NCBI GenBank assembly: GCA_965366365.1
Contig: CBDUEV010000002.1
Coordinates: 51,287 to 115,286 of the forward strand
Length of the DNA stretch: 64,000 nucleotides
Origin: CBDUEV01 sp965366365
GTDB taxonomy: Bacteria; Actinomycetota; Acidimicrobiia; Spongiisociales; JAENVV01
Direction: 5' to 3'
The notes beneath the pieces are model-generated. The model did no database searches and was not told where the DNA came from. It saw only the letters and a list, made by a program, of their open reading frames with translations. Made by a program: the position numbers and the translations under genes. Of this stretch, positions 52,095 to 60,847 are shown in pieces (position 1 is the stretch's first letter; each line of letters begins with the position of its first letter).

Positions 52095-52703
52095 CTAATA
52101 CGGCTCCGACCTCCGAAACGCCTCGCGTACGGGCCGGCGGGTGAGAGCGAACAAGAGCCCGGCGTAGAGAGCTGTCGTGATCACGATGTTCACGGTGACG
52201 CCGAAGGAGGTCAGGCGCTGAAACAGCGGATCGGCGAGGTCGGGCTGGGAGTTTCCGGTCCTCTGGATGTACCCGAGACCGCCGATCCATGCCACGGTCG
52301 CGGCCGCCACCAGTACTGGCAACGCCCATCTCCTTCTGTTGAGAAGGGCACGCCCCAACACGATGATGCCGATGCCGAGGGCCAGCTGAGAGATCACGAA
52401 CCACCAGACGTGCCGATCGTAGAACGCCAACAACTGGAGCGGTCCCGCGTAGGCGCCTTCGAGCCCCGGGCTCCGTTCCGCCAGCTCCAAGGCATTCCGG
52501 GTGACTCCTACCAGGAACGGGCCGACGAAGGCGCCGAGACAGATCGCTGCTCCGCTCAGCACGGTTCCCCACCCGATCACGTCGGCGGCCGTGCTCGCCT
52601 CCGGTGGTTGTTCGGCGGGGGCGGTTGGTGATGCTGCGGGCTCTGCGGGCGGCGCGGCGCCGTGACCTCCGGTTGGTTCGAGGAACGGCGGCGGTTGTGA
52701 CAT
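52095..52703 (-). CDS. Hypothetical membrane protein
   Basis: 202 residues from the ATG at 52703. A Pro/Ala-rich N-terminal tail (about 1-35) is followed by four transmembrane helices (about 44-65, 90-115, 130-150 and 170-190) with short loops. No recognisable family. The start lies 34 bp from the divergent epimerase start at 52738, so the promoters overlap. Start chosen at MSQPPPFLEPTGGHG; the longer upstream frame is discarded because it overlaps the other gene. Confidence 0.75.
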   Translation of the reverse strand: MSQPPPFLEPTGGHGAAPPAEPAASPTAPAEQPPEASTAADVIGWGTVLSGAAICLGAFVGPFLVGVTRNALELAERSPGLEGAYAGPLQLLAFYDRHVWWFVISQLALGIGIIVLGRALLNRRRWALPVLVAAATVAWIGGLGYIQRTGNSQPDLADPLFQRLTSFGVTVNIVITTALYAGLLFALTRRPVREAFRRSEPY

Positions 52704-52737
52704 GACACGCCACGATACCGCGCGGTACCGTTCCCGG

Positions 52738-53514
52738 ATGTTGACCTTCAGAGCAGCGGATGTGGCGGTCGAGGTCGACTTGTCCCAAGGCGGCAGACTC
52801 TCCTCCCTCATGGTTGGGGATCGCCAGCTCCTGGTGACCGACGCTCCCGACGCCATCGATTGGGGCTGGTATCCGATGGCGCCCTGGGCGGGCCGAACTC
52901 GACGAGGTCGGTTCGACTGTGGAGGGGTTGAATACCAGCTCCCGCTCCACACCGATGGGCACGCAATCCACGGAACCGTGTTCAGGCGGCCCTGGCACGA
53001 CGAAGGGGACGGGAGTTGGTCCACGGATCTCGGTCCCGACTGGCCCTTTGCCGGGGCCGTCCGCCAGCGCATGACGCTGGAGTCGGACCACCTCTTGCTG
53101 GAACTCGAGCTCTCCAGTCATGCAGAGGAGTTCCCGGCCGCCATCGGATGGCACCCCTGGTTTCGGAGGCGAATCGACGGAGCAGAGGCTCGCATCGAGC
53201 TCCCGGCCTCCTTCATGCTGCGACGGGACGCCGAGGGAATCGCCACGCGCCAAGAGGCGCCGGTTCCCGACGAACCGTGGGATGACTGCTTCGGAGGCTT
53301 GGTCCAACCCGTTGTCGTCGAGTGGCCAGGTGTGCTCAAGCTCGCGATCGAGTCGGACTGTCCCTACGTGGTGGTGTTCACGGAGAAGGAGCGCGGAGTC
53401 TGCGTTGAGCCGCAAACCGGCCCGCCTGACGCCCTCAACGAGGGCGGCGTTCTGGTTCGGCCAGGTTCTCCGCTCTCGGCGTGGATGCGCGTTGCCTGGA
53501 AGTGGCTCGACTGA
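52738..53514 (+). CDS. Aldose 1-epimerase (galactose mutarotase) family protein
   Basis: 258 residues from the ATG at 52738 (MLTFRAADVAVEVDLSQGGRLSSLMVG). It has the mutarotase beta-sandwich. The catalytic pair is in HGTVF and GWHPWFRR (histidines), with the glutamate in VCVEPQTGPPDA. YPMAPWAGRTRRG is a binding-site segment. It interconverts alpha and beta sugar anomers. It is transcribed away from the membrane gene and 51 bp ahead of msrB. Confidence 0.9.
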   Translation: MLTFRAADVAVEVDLSQGGRLSSLMVGDRQLLVTDAPDAIDWGWYPMAPWAGRTRRGRFDCGGVEYQLPLHTDGHAIHGTVFRRPWHDEGDGSWSTDLGPDWPFAGAVRQRMTLESDHLLLELELSSHAEEFPAAIGWHPWFRRRIDGAEARIELPASFMLRRDAEGIATRQEAPVPDEPWDDCFGGLVQPVVVEWPGVLKLAIESDCPYVVVFTEKERGVCVEPQTGPPDALNEGGVLVRPGSPLSAWMRVAWKWLD

Positions 53515-53565
53515 CCCCGCCGGGTCTCGCTCCCCGTAGATGTCCGCCTGACGTATGATCTGACC

Positions 53566-53958
53566 ATGAACGAACCTATCTCTGAGGATGTCTGGCGCTC
53601 GAAGCTCGACCCGCAACGATTCGCCGTGCTTCGAGAAGGGGCCACCGAACCGCCGTTCAGCGGGGAGTACGTCAACGAGAAGCGGCCGGGCCGCTACGCC
53701 TGCGCCGGATGTGGCGCGGAGCTGTTCAGCTCCGACCACAAGTACGACTCGCGTTCTGGTTGGCCGAGCTTCTATCAGGCCCTCGATCCGGGCAAGATCA
53801 TCGAGAAGGCCGATACGTCCCACGGCATGACTCGAACGGAGATCCTCTGTGCCGCCTGTGGCGGTCATCTCGGTCACGTGTTTCCGGATGGACCCCAACC
53901 GACCGGCCAGCGGTACTGCGTCAATTCGCTTTCGCTCGAACTGCAGCCTGAGGAGTAG
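53566..53958 (+). CDS. msrB: Peptide-methionine (R)-S-oxide reductase
   Basis: 130 residues. It reduces R-methionine sulfoxide in proteins. Zinc-binding CxxC pairs are C46/C49 and C95/C98, and the catalytic cysteine is C118 in GQRYCVNSLSLELQ. SRSGWPSFY and HGMTRTEILCAACGGHLGHVFPDGP are the usual active-site surroundings. The recycling cysteine used by some MsrB is not obvious, so thioredoxin may act through the catalytic cysteine alone. It sits at the head of the sulfonate-like locus, 63 bp before the WecE gene. Confidence 0.95.
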   Translation: MNEPISEDVWRSKLDPQRFAVLREGATEPPFSGEYVNEKRPGRYACAGCGAELFSSDHKYDSRSGWPSFYQALDPGKIIEKADTSHGMTRTEILCAACGGHLGHVFPDGPQPTGQRYCVNSLSLELQPEE

Positions 53959-54021
53959 CGGACCCTCAGCCGGCCGACCCGGACCTACTACCCTGCCTGC
54001 CAGGTAACCGAGGTCAGCTTC

Positions 54022-55170
54022 TTGGCAGTATCCGATCCGATTCGCTTCAACCAGACCACGCTCGAAGGTCGCGAGCTGGAGTACATCGAGCAGGCCATTC
54101 GGCAGGGGCACACCTCGTCGTCCGGTCCCTTCTCGGCCAGGGTGTCGGAGCTGCTGGCAGCTTCGCATAGCGCCCCCGGCGTTCTCCTCACCTCCTCCTG
54201 CACCGATGCGCTGGAGATGTCGGCGTTGTTGCTCGACGTTGGCCCGGGTGACAAGGTCATCGTGCCCAGTTTCACGTTCGTGTCCACGGCGCTGGCGTTT
54301 GCCCGTCAGGGCGCCGAGATCCTCTTCGCCGACATCGAGCCGGAGACCTTGGCGCTCGACCCGGACAGCGTGGCGGACCTCATGAGCCCTGATGTCAAGG
54401 CCGTGGTCACCGTGCACTACGCGGGGATCGGGGGAGACGTCGCCGGTCTGCAAGCCGTCGTGCCGGACCAAGTCGAACTCGTGGAAGACAATGCCCACGG
54501 CCTGTTCGGCAGCATAAAGGGGCGACCCCTGGGGACATTCGGCCGCTTCTCGACTCTCTCCTTTCATGAGACGAAGAACTTCGTCTGTGGAGAGGGTGGG
54601 GCGCTCGTCGTCAACGAGGAACGAGATGTCGACCGCGCTCACGTGATCTACGACAAGGGGACCAACCGTCGCCAATTTTTTCTCGGTCAGGTGGACAAGT
54701 ACAGCTGGCAGGACACGGGCTCCTCGTTCGGCATGTCGGACGTGTCGGCTGCCTACCTGCTCGCTCAACTCGAGCAGCGCGACGTCGTCCTCGCCAAGCG
54801 TCGCGCCCTTTTCGACCGCTACGCCGAGCTCTTCTCCGAGGTGGCCGACCGATTCGGGCTGGCCCTTCCGACGGTACCGGCGGGGCGTCTTCCCGCCTAT
54901 CACATGTTCTTCATGCTGTGTCGTTCGCGAGACGTGCGCGACGCACTGCTGGCCGGTCTGCGCGAGCGGGGAATCAGCGGCACGTTCCACTATGTGCCAC
55001 TCCACTCGGCGCCTGGCGGCAAACGCTTCTCGGTCGGCGAGTACGACTGTCCCGTCACCGACGACATCTCGGGGCGACTGATTCGGCTTCCCTTCCACAA
55101 CGCCCTCACATCGTCCGACCAGGATCGGGTGTTTCGGGCGGCCGTGGATGTCCTGGGTCGGTCGCGATGA
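54022..55170 (+). CDS. dTDP-4-amino-4,6-dideoxygalactose transaminase (WecE/RffA-like)
   Basis: 382 residues from a TTG at 54022, after GAGGT. It is strongly similar to WecE of E. coli: TTLEGRELEYIEQAI, LLTSSCTDALEMSALLLDVGPGDKVIVPSFTFVSTA, EDNAHG (D156), and the PLP lysine K185 in STLSFHETKNFVCGEGGAL. KGTNRRQFFLGQVDKYSWQDTGSSFGMSD is a WecE-specific stretch. It would convert a dTDP-4-keto-6-deoxysugar to the 4-amino sugar using glutamate. Other WecE-pathway genes are absent, but an ArnC-like glycosyltransferase and a flippase are nearby. A lyase gene follows after 27 bp. Confidence 0.9.
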   Translation: MAVSDPIRFNQTTLEGRELEYIEQAIRQGHTSSSGPFSARVSELLAASHSAPGVLLTSSCTDALEMSALLLDVGPGDKVIVPSFTFVSTALAFARQGAEILFADIEPETLALDPDSVADLMSPDVKAVVTVHYAGIGGDVAGLQAVVPDQVELVEDNAHGLFGSIKGRPLGTFGRFSTLSFHETKNFVCGEGGALVVNEERDVDRAHVIYDKGTNRRQFFLGQVDKYSWQDTGSSFGMSDVSAAYLLAQLEQRDVVLAKRRALFDRYAELFSEVADRFGLALPTVPAGRLPAYHMFFMLCRSRDVRDALLAGLRERGISGTFHYVPLHSAPGGKRFSVGEYDCPVTDDISGRLIRLPFHNALTSSDQDRVFRAAVDVLGRSR

Positions 55171-55197
55171 CGCCGGCTCTGCGCAGGGAAGACCCCC

Positions 55198-56688
55198 ATG
55201 GGTGAGAACCTCGGCTTCCTCGGCGAGGGCGGGCGCCTCTCGCAACCGCCCTCCGGCCGTCTCGCCGAAACCGCCTTCGCCCGTGAACTCGAAGTGGCGC
55301 AGTGGATGTGGGACGAACTGAGCCTGGCCGACATGGCCCATGTCCGTGAGTTGATCGAATCCAGCGTGATACCGGCTCCGGCGGGCCGCGGACTGCTGGA
55401 GGCTTTGTTGGCCACCCACGGCGTGACCACGGAGGCGGTGGGCTTGGATCCCGTCGTCGGCGACCTCTACAACAACCGTGACACGTATCTGCAGGAACGT
55501 TTCGGGGACATCGTCGGGATGATCCACACGGGTCGAGCGCGCCGGGAGGCCACCACCGTGGCGTGGCACCTCCGGCTCCGCCACCTGCTCATCGAGGCCA
55601 TTGAGGCCGGGCTCGAACTCGCCGAATGTGTGGTCGATGTGGCGGCGGCCGAACGAGACACCCTCATGCCGGACTTCACCTACCTCCAGCACGCCCACCC
55701 GACCACCCTGGGGCACTATCTCCTGGGCTTTGCCTACCCGATCGTGCGCGGTGTGGATCGACTCGGCACGGCCTTTGCTTCTGTGAACCAGTCGCCGGCC
55801 GGCTCAGGCAGCGTCAACGGGTCTCGCTTCCCGTTGGATCGATCGCGCATGGCAGCCGATCTCGAGTTCGAAGGCATCGTCCCCCACACCAGGGATGCCA
55901 TGTGGGCGCCCGACGTGGCGATCGAGGTCGGGGCAGCTGCTCTCTCGGCATTGACCACGATCGACCGATTCGCTGAAGAGCTGCAGATCTGGGCAACGAG
56001 CGAGTTCGGCTTCGTCGAGTTCGCCGATCGCCACACGAGGACATCGGTGATCATGCCCCAGAAACAGAACCCGTACGGGCTGGCGATGATCCGCGGCCAT
56101 GCTCGCACCGCCCTCGGAGACTTCACGGGCATCGTCGCCACCAACCTGACCCCATCCGGTCAGCCCGACAACCGGACCGCCTCCTACGATCGCCTTCCGG
56201 CGACCGTCTCCTGGGGAGCCAAGTCCCACCGCCTGCTGGCCGAAATGATCCGCGAGGCTCGCTTCGATCGCGACCGCATGGCCGCCGGCGCCGCCGAGGG
56301 TTACGCCTACGCCACCGACCTCTGTGACTTCCTCGTCCAGGCGGCCGGAATCGAGAACCGCGTCGCCCACCAGGTGGTGGGCCTGGCCGTCCGCTCGGCG
56401 ATAGAACAGAAGCGGCCCGACCTGGACCTGTCGGCGATCATGGAAGCCGCCACAGCCCTCGACGTGCATCTGCCCAACCTCGACGAGGCGGAGTTCTCTC
56501 GCAACCTGGACGCCCGGTACCTGATCGAGATCCGAAGGGGACAGGGTGGCGCGGGACAGCTCGATCCGATGTTTGAAGAGCTACGAGACCGAATTCGGAT
56601 GACTAAGAGCCGCTTCGCCGATCACCCGCTCAAGGATCACACCCTCCGCTATCTCTCCAAGATCGAAGCCTACAAGGAGCAGTTATGA
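55198..56688 (+). CDS. Argininosuccinate lyase-superfamily enzyme with altered signatures
   Basis: 496 residues, with the aspartase/fumarase superfamily fold. Family regions are IHTGRARREATT (109-120; argininosuccinate lyase has HTGRSRNDQ), TYLQHAHPTTLGHYLLGF (161-178) and VNQSPAGSGSVNG. SVIMPQKQNP (283-292; usually GSSIMPQKKNP) follows, with the catalytic Ser283 and Lys289 retained. The loss of the Asn-Asp in the first motif means the substrate's amino or carboxylate side probably differs from argininosuccinate. argG is not here. The adjacent ComA points to a beta-elimination in a sulfonate pathway. Its stop overlaps the comA start (ATGA). Confidence 0.88.
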   Translation: MGENLGFLGEGGRLSQPPSGRLAETAFARELEVAQWMWDELSLADMAHVRELIESSVIPAPAGRGLLEALLATHGVTTEAVGLDPVVGDLYNNRDTYLQERFGDIVGMIHTGRARREATTVAWHLRLRHLLIEAIEAGLELAECVVDVAAAERDTLMPDFTYLQHAHPTTLGHYLLGFAYPIVRGVDRLGTAFASVNQSPAGSGSVNGSRFPLDRSRMAADLEFEGIVPHTRDAMWAPDVAIEVGAAALSALTTIDRFAEELQIWATSEFGFVEFADRHTRTSVIMPQKQNPYGLAMIRGHARTALGDFTGIVATNLTPSGQPDNRTASYDRLPATVSWGAKSHRLLAEMIREARFDRDRMAAGAAEGYAYATDLCDFLVQAAGIENRVAHQVVGLAVRSAIEQKRPDLDLSAIMEAATALDVHLPNLDEAEFSRNLDARYLIEIRRGQGGAGQLDPMFEELRDRIRMTKSRFADHPLKDHTLRYLSKIEAYKEQL

Positions 56689-57446
56689 CGTCTCTCGAAT
56701 TGAAGCTTCCCGAGCGGTCGGAGAAGCCGAGAATGAACGGACGAACGCAGATCCTCGACAAGGGCTTGGGCCTCCAGGGCGTGGCCGACATTCTCGAAGT
56801 CGCCCACCCCTACGTCGATCTCTCCAAATTGGGTTGGGGGACGGCTGTCATCACCGGCAATCTCTCCGAGAAGATCAGCCTCTATCGAGAATTCGGGGTC
56901 GAAGTGTGCCTGGGAGGCACCCTTTTCGAGCTGGCCTATCTGCAGGGGAAGGTGGACGAATACGCCTCCTACGTCGCTGGTCACGGTCTCACCCACGTCG
57001 AAATCTCCGACGGCACCATCGTCATGCCTCATGACGAGAAGCTCGAGATCATTGCTCGCTTCGCCGAGGAATTCACGGTTCTGTCCGAGGTCGGAAGCAA
57101 GGATGCGGCCGCCATCGTCACCCCGGCCAAATGGGTGACGGCGATCCGTCAGGAGCTCGCCGCCGGCGCCTCGCATGTGATCTTGGAGGGGCGCGAATCC
57201 GGCACCGCCGGCATGTACCGTCCTACGGGAGAGATCCGGATGGGTTTGGTCGACGAGGTGCTGGATGCGGGCATCGGCGTCGAGCACCTCATCTTCGAGG
57301 CCCCCACCAAGTCGAGCCAGGTGTGGTTGATCCGGCACATCGGCCCCAACCTCAACTTCGGGAACATCCGGCCGGACGACGCTCTGTCGCTCGAGACGCT
57401 CCGGTTGGGACTCCGAGGTGACACCATGCTCGATATCCACGGATGA
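56685..57446 (+). CDS. comA: Phosphosulfolactate synthase (ComA) homologue
   Basis: 253 residues of the ComA TIM-barrel family. ComA adds sulfite to phosphoenolpyruvate to make (2R)-phospho-3-sulfolactate, the first step to coenzyme M in methanogens and in some bacteria. Family landmarks are LDKGLGLQGVADILEVAHPYVDLSKLGWGTAVI, VCLGGTLFELAYLQGKVDEYASYV, THVEISDGTIVMP, VLSEVGSKDA, HVILEGRESGTAGMYRP and IFEAPTKSSQVWLIRHIGPNLNFGNI. It overlaps the preceding lyase gene and the following ATP-grasp gene by ATGA each. Confidence 0.93.
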   Translation: MTSLELKLPERSEKPRMNGRTQILDKGLGLQGVADILEVAHPYVDLSKLGWGTAVITGNLSEKISLYREFGVEVCLGGTLFELAYLQGKVDEYASYVAGHGLTHVEISDGTIVMPHDEKLEIIARFAEEFTVLSEVGSKDAAAIVTPAKWVTAIRQELAAGASHVILEGRESGTAGMYRPTGEIRMGLVDEVLDAGIGVEHLIFEAPTKSSQVWLIRHIGPNLNFGNIRPDDALSLETLRLGLRGDTMLDIHG

Positions 57447-58687
57447 CGAAACGCCTCCTCGTCCTGGGCGGCGGACGGCACCAAGTCCCTCTGATCAGAC
57501 GCGCCGAAGAACGAGGCATCGAGGTTGTGCTCCTCGACTATCTGCCAGATGCCCCCGGACGCGCCTTCGCCACACATGACCTGCTCCAGGACGCCCTCGA
57601 CATCGAAGCGGCCACTGCCACCGGCCGCCGCCTTGGTATCTCGGGGGTCACCACGACGGGAACGGATCTGGCCGTGGTCGCCATGGCTGCGGTCGCCGAG
57701 GCCCTCGGCCTGCCCTGTTACTTGAACCTCGAGGGTGCCCGCACCGCCACGGACAAGACGAGGATGGCAGCTGCGCTGGGGGCCGCCGGGCTCAACATGG
57801 CCCGCAAGGTCGAGCTCGGGCCCGACGACCCCCCGCCTCGACTTCCGTTCCCCTTTCCAGTGGTGGTGAAGCCGGCGGATTCACAGGGCCAGCGGGGCGT
57901 GACGACAGTCACCGGCGCTTCACAGCTCGGTGCCGCGGCGGCAGGCGCGCGATCGCATTCAGCCACCGACCGAGTCATCATCGAGGAGTTTCTGGTGGGG
58001 CCGGAGTTCACCGCCAACGCCTGGATGAGCGATGGTGAGACCCGGCTCCTGGCTGTGAACGACCGAGTGACCTACAACCCGCCGCCCGTGCTCGGTGTCG
58101 CATTCCAACACGTCTACCCGTCCAAGTGGGCCGCCGGCCGCCTGGACGAGATTGCTCGGATCATGGCGACGATAGGGGAGGCGTACTGCATGCGAAATGG
58201 GCCGCTCTACGTTCAGATGATCGGCACCGAGTCCGGCCCGGTCGTCGTGGAGGCGGCTGCCCGGGTGGGAGGCGGCCATGAATCGGCCATGTTCCCGCTC
58301 ATCATCGGCGAGGGGGTCGAGGACCGGCTGATCGACCTGGCCCTGGACGGGACGTGCTCACCTGTTGCCCACGATGAGCGCCACAGTGACGGCAACTCGT
58401 CGGTTCTGGTGAACTTCGTACTCGGGTCGGCGGGCCAGGTTCATTCCATCGCGCCCCTCCCTCACGGCGACGGGGTCGTCGATGCCCAGTACTACATCCG
58501 ACCGGGCCAGGTGCTCGGCGACGTGTCGAACAGCCTGGGTCGTATCGGGTTCTTTGTCGTCCAGGGCGTGGACCGCCGGGACGCGCTTTCGGTTGCAGCC
58601 TCGTATTACGAGTCTCTGCGGGTGGAGGACTCGTCTGGCCGGAACCTCGTCCTCGTTCCGAACCCGGACTATCTCAACGCTCCGTAG
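57443..58687 (+). CDS. ATP-grasp ligase
   Basis: 414 residues. An N-terminal Rossmann-like pre-grasp domain (RLLVLGGGRHQVPLIRRAEERGIEVVLLDY) is followed by the ATP-grasp core: FPFPVVVKPADSQGQRGV (ATP-binding lysine), RVIIEEFLVGPEFTANAW, and the metal-binding end YVQMIGTESGPVVVEAAARVGGGHESAM. Such enzymes join a carboxylate (via acyl phosphate) to an amine or thiol. The carboxylate could be a sulfonate such as sulfolactate or sulfoacrylate and the nucleophile an aminosugar; this is inference. Its 3' end overlaps the convergent FAD gene by 14 bp. Confidence 0.9.
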   Translation: MTKRLLVLGGGRHQVPLIRRAEERGIEVVLLDYLPDAPGRAFATHDLLQDALDIEAATATGRRLGISGVTTTGTDLAVVAMAAVAEALGLPCYLNLEGARTATDKTRMAAALGAAGLNMARKVELGPDDPPPRLPFPFPVVVKPADSQGQRGVTTVTGASQLGAAAAGARSHSATDRVIIEEFLVGPEFTANAWMSDGETRLLAVNDRVTYNPPPVLGVAFQHVYPSKWAAGRLDEIARIMATIGEAYCMRNGPLYVQMIGTESGPVVVEAAARVGGGHESAMFPLIIGEGVEDRLIDLALDGTCSPVAHDERHSDGNSSVLVNFVLGSAGQVHSIAPLPHGDGVVDAQYYIRPGQVLGDVSNSLGRIGFFVVQGVDRRDALSVAASYYESLRVEDSSGRNLVLVPNPDYLNAP

Positions 58688-59852
58688 CTTCCGCGGCCGC
58701 ACTGCTACCCGCCCTCCACCCGTTCACGAGGCCATCCGTCAATCCGTTTCCCATGAGCCGGTTCCGCCCATGCAGTCCACCGGCTGCCTCTCCGGCAACG
58801 AACAACCCCGCCAGGGATGAGCGCCCGTCGGGGTCGACCGCCAATCCGCCCAACTGATAGTGGAGAAACGGGTAGACCAGAACCGGGCCGTCCAGGACGC
58901 CCATTTCGGCAAGTGTCCGCCCCAGTCTCGGGTAGTGGGTGGCGATCGTCCCTGCGGGGAGATCGTTCAACGTCAACTCGAAGGCCGGACCGAATCGGGT
59001 GTCGATCGCCCTGGCCCGGTTGGTGACCATCGCCTCCGTGACCGCCAGACGGTCCGCCCCCGGCTCACAGAGCAGGCGACCACGGCGATCGAGCAGGCGC
59101 ACCCCTTCGGCGGCCAGGCTCTCGGGCACACACCGGGCAGGGGGACCGGGCGGCCCCTCGACCAGACCGAACGGCTGATACTGAAAGAACCCGCCGTGGA
59201 TCGTCTCAGCGCCCCTCTCGAGCAGTCGGTCGTAGAGGACGTGGTTTTGGTTGACGGGGTTGGTCGTCTGCTCCCCGGACTCGACGGCCCGGCGGTAGGC
59301 GGTGCCTCCGGTGGCCATCACAACCCGCTTCGCCGACATCGCCGATCCATCGGCGAAGCTGACCAGGAGCGATCCGTGCCGGGGTTCGACATCGACCACG
59401 GGGTGGTGGGGATGGTGGTGTACCCCTGCTTCGTCGAGACGTCGGTGGAGCACGGCCATCAGCGGGCGTCCGATCTGATCGCCGCTGGTGACGATGCGTG
59501 GCTCCGACATCCCCCCGGCGATCCGCTTCCGCCGGCGGCCATCGGGCTCGACATCGATCTCCAGACCCCATGAGATCAGTCTCTCGAATACCCCTGGGAC
59601 CGCGCCGACGAACTCCCGGATCCGTCTCTGGTCGAGGGGAACCCGCGCCGATCTGAGGATGTCGTCGACCATGCCGTTCATCGAGCCGGGGTTCTCGTCG
59701 GGGATGTGGAGGCCGCCCTGGGCCATCAGCGAGTTGGAACGCTTCATCGGCCCATCTGCCACGAGGTGGGTTTCGCAGCGCTCGGCGCTGGCCAGCGCCG
59801 CCATCAGCCCGGCTGCCCCGGCCCCGACGATCAGTACCGGGACGTCGATCAC
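58674..59852 (-). CDS. FAD-binding flavoprotein, L-aspartate oxidase/fumarate reductase-like
   Basis: 392 residues from a GTG at 59852. Its N-terminal dinucleotide motif is VLIVGAGAAGLMAALASA. AQGGLHI, MATGGTAYRRAV, and the C-terminal HYQLGGLAVDPDGRSSLAGLFVAGEAAGGLHGRNRLMGNGLTDGLVNGWRAG belong to the SdhA/FrdA/NadB family. It is shorter than NadB and lacks a recognisable C-terminal helical domain. It could oxidise or reduce a dicarboxylate or sulfonate analogue. It converges on the ATP-grasp gene with a 14-bp overlap. No clear Shine-Dalgarno sequence, so leaderless translation is possible. Confidence 0.88.
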   Translation of the reverse strand: MIDVPVLIVGAGAAGLMAALASAERCETHLVADGPMKRSNSLMAQGGLHIPDENPGSMNGMVDDILRSARVPLDQRRIREFVGAVPGVFERLISWGLEIDVEPDGRRRKRIAGGMSEPRIVTSGDQIGRPLMAVLHRRLDEAGVHHHPHHPVVDVEPRHGSLLVSFADGSAMSAKRVVMATGGTAYRRAVESGEQTTNPVNQNHVLYDRLLERGAETIHGGFFQYQPFGLVEGPPGPPARCVPESLAAEGVRLLDRRGRLLCEPGADRLAVTEAMVTNRARAIDTRFGPAFELTLNDLPAGTIATHYPRLGRTLAEMGVLDGPVLVYPFLHYQLGGLAVDPDGRSSLAGLFVAGEAAGGLHGRNRLMGNGLTDGLVNGWRAGSSAAAEATER

Positions 59853-59887
59853 CCAGGCATGATAAGCCGGTGCGCTACTGTGCCCGG

Positions 59888-60847
59888 ATGGAAACGCCCG
59901 GCCCGCCGCACATCTCGGTAGTCGTGCCCTGCTACTGCAGCGGCGAGTGGCTGGGGCGGTTGACCCAGAACCTCATCGACACCTTGGAGGGGGAGGGGTC
60001 ATCGTTTGAAATCGTGCTCGTCAACGACGGTTCCCCGGACGCCGTCACGTGGCCAGCCATCGTGGCGCTCGCCGAGAGCGATTCTCGCGTGGTGGGGATC
60101 GACCTGCTGAGGAACGTCGGTCAATTCGCCGCGCTGATCGCCGGGCTGGAGGAAGCCGCCGGATCGGTGGTGGTGACCATCGATGATGACTTCCAACACC
60201 CCCCGCGCGAGATCCCCAAGTTGCTCGAAGCTCTCCGGAGTGATCCAGACGTCGATTGTGTGATCGGCCGCTACGAGGCCAAACGTCATTCACGGTTTCG
60301 CAACAGCGGAACATGGCTGATGGATCGGTTCTACCGTCGAGCCTACGGCAAGCCGGCGGAGGTGCAGATGTCCAGCTTCAGAGCGATGCGCCGCCCTGTG
60401 GTCGACGGCATGCTCACTTTCGGGACCGTCCGCCCGGTCCCGGGCGCGCTCCTTCTCCAGACCACGGCGAGGATCGTCAACGTGCCGGTCGACCACGAGC
60501 GTCGGGTGGAGGGCTCGAGTGGCTATCGCCCACTTCGGCTGATCTCCTCAACGGCGCAGACCATCCTCAATGCCTCCACTGCCCCGTTGCGGGCAATCAG
60601 TCTGGTCGGCATCGGCCTCTCGATGGTGGCAGCGGTTGCTCTGATCTACTACCTGATCCTCGCGTTGATGGGACGCTCTCCCGTGGCCGGTTTTGCCACG
60701 CTGGTGACCTTGGTGATCTTCTTCGGCGGGGCGACGCTGTTCTCGATCGGACTGCTCGGCGAGTACGTGGCTCGCCTGGTGATCGAAGCGGGGCGACCTC
60801 CGCGCTACTTGGTCAGGGCCTCGACCCGCGACCGCAACCACCGGTGA
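59888..60847 (+). CDS. Family 2 glycosyltransferase, ArnC/GtrB-like
   Basis: 319 residues from the ATG at 59888 (METPGPPHISVVVPCYCSGEWLGRL). The GT-A fold shows VNDGSPD, the catalytic DDD in VVTIDDDFQHPPREI, and MSSFRAMRRPVVD. The C-terminus has two transmembrane helices (ISLVGIGLSMVAAVALIYYLIL and FATLVTLVIFFGGATLFSIGLLGEYV), as in ArnC and DPM1-type enzymes that load a sugar on undecaprenyl phosphate. It is divergent from the FAD gene and its last 43 bp overlap the convergent flippase gene. Confidence 0.92.
   Translation: METPGPPHISVVVPCYCSGEWLGRLTQNLIDTLEGEGSSFEIVLVNDGSPDAVTWPAIVALAESDSRVVGIDLLRNVGQFAALIAGLEEAAGSVVVTIDDDFQHPPREIPKLLEALRSDPDVDCVIGRYEAKRHSRFRNSGTWLMDRFYRRAYGKPAEVQMSSFRAMRRPVVDGMLTFGTVRPVPGALLLQTTARIVNVPVDHERRVEGSSGYRPLRLISSTAQTILNASTAPLRAISLVGIGLSMVAAVALIYYLILALMGRSPVAGFATLVTLVIFFGGATLFSIGLLGEYVARLVIEAGRPPRYLVRASTRDRNHR

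Noticed and set aside
51883..55716. 1277-residue minus-strand ORF
   Set aside because: It runs antisense to the epimerase, msrB, aminotransferase and lyase genes. It is a GC-rich shadow frame.
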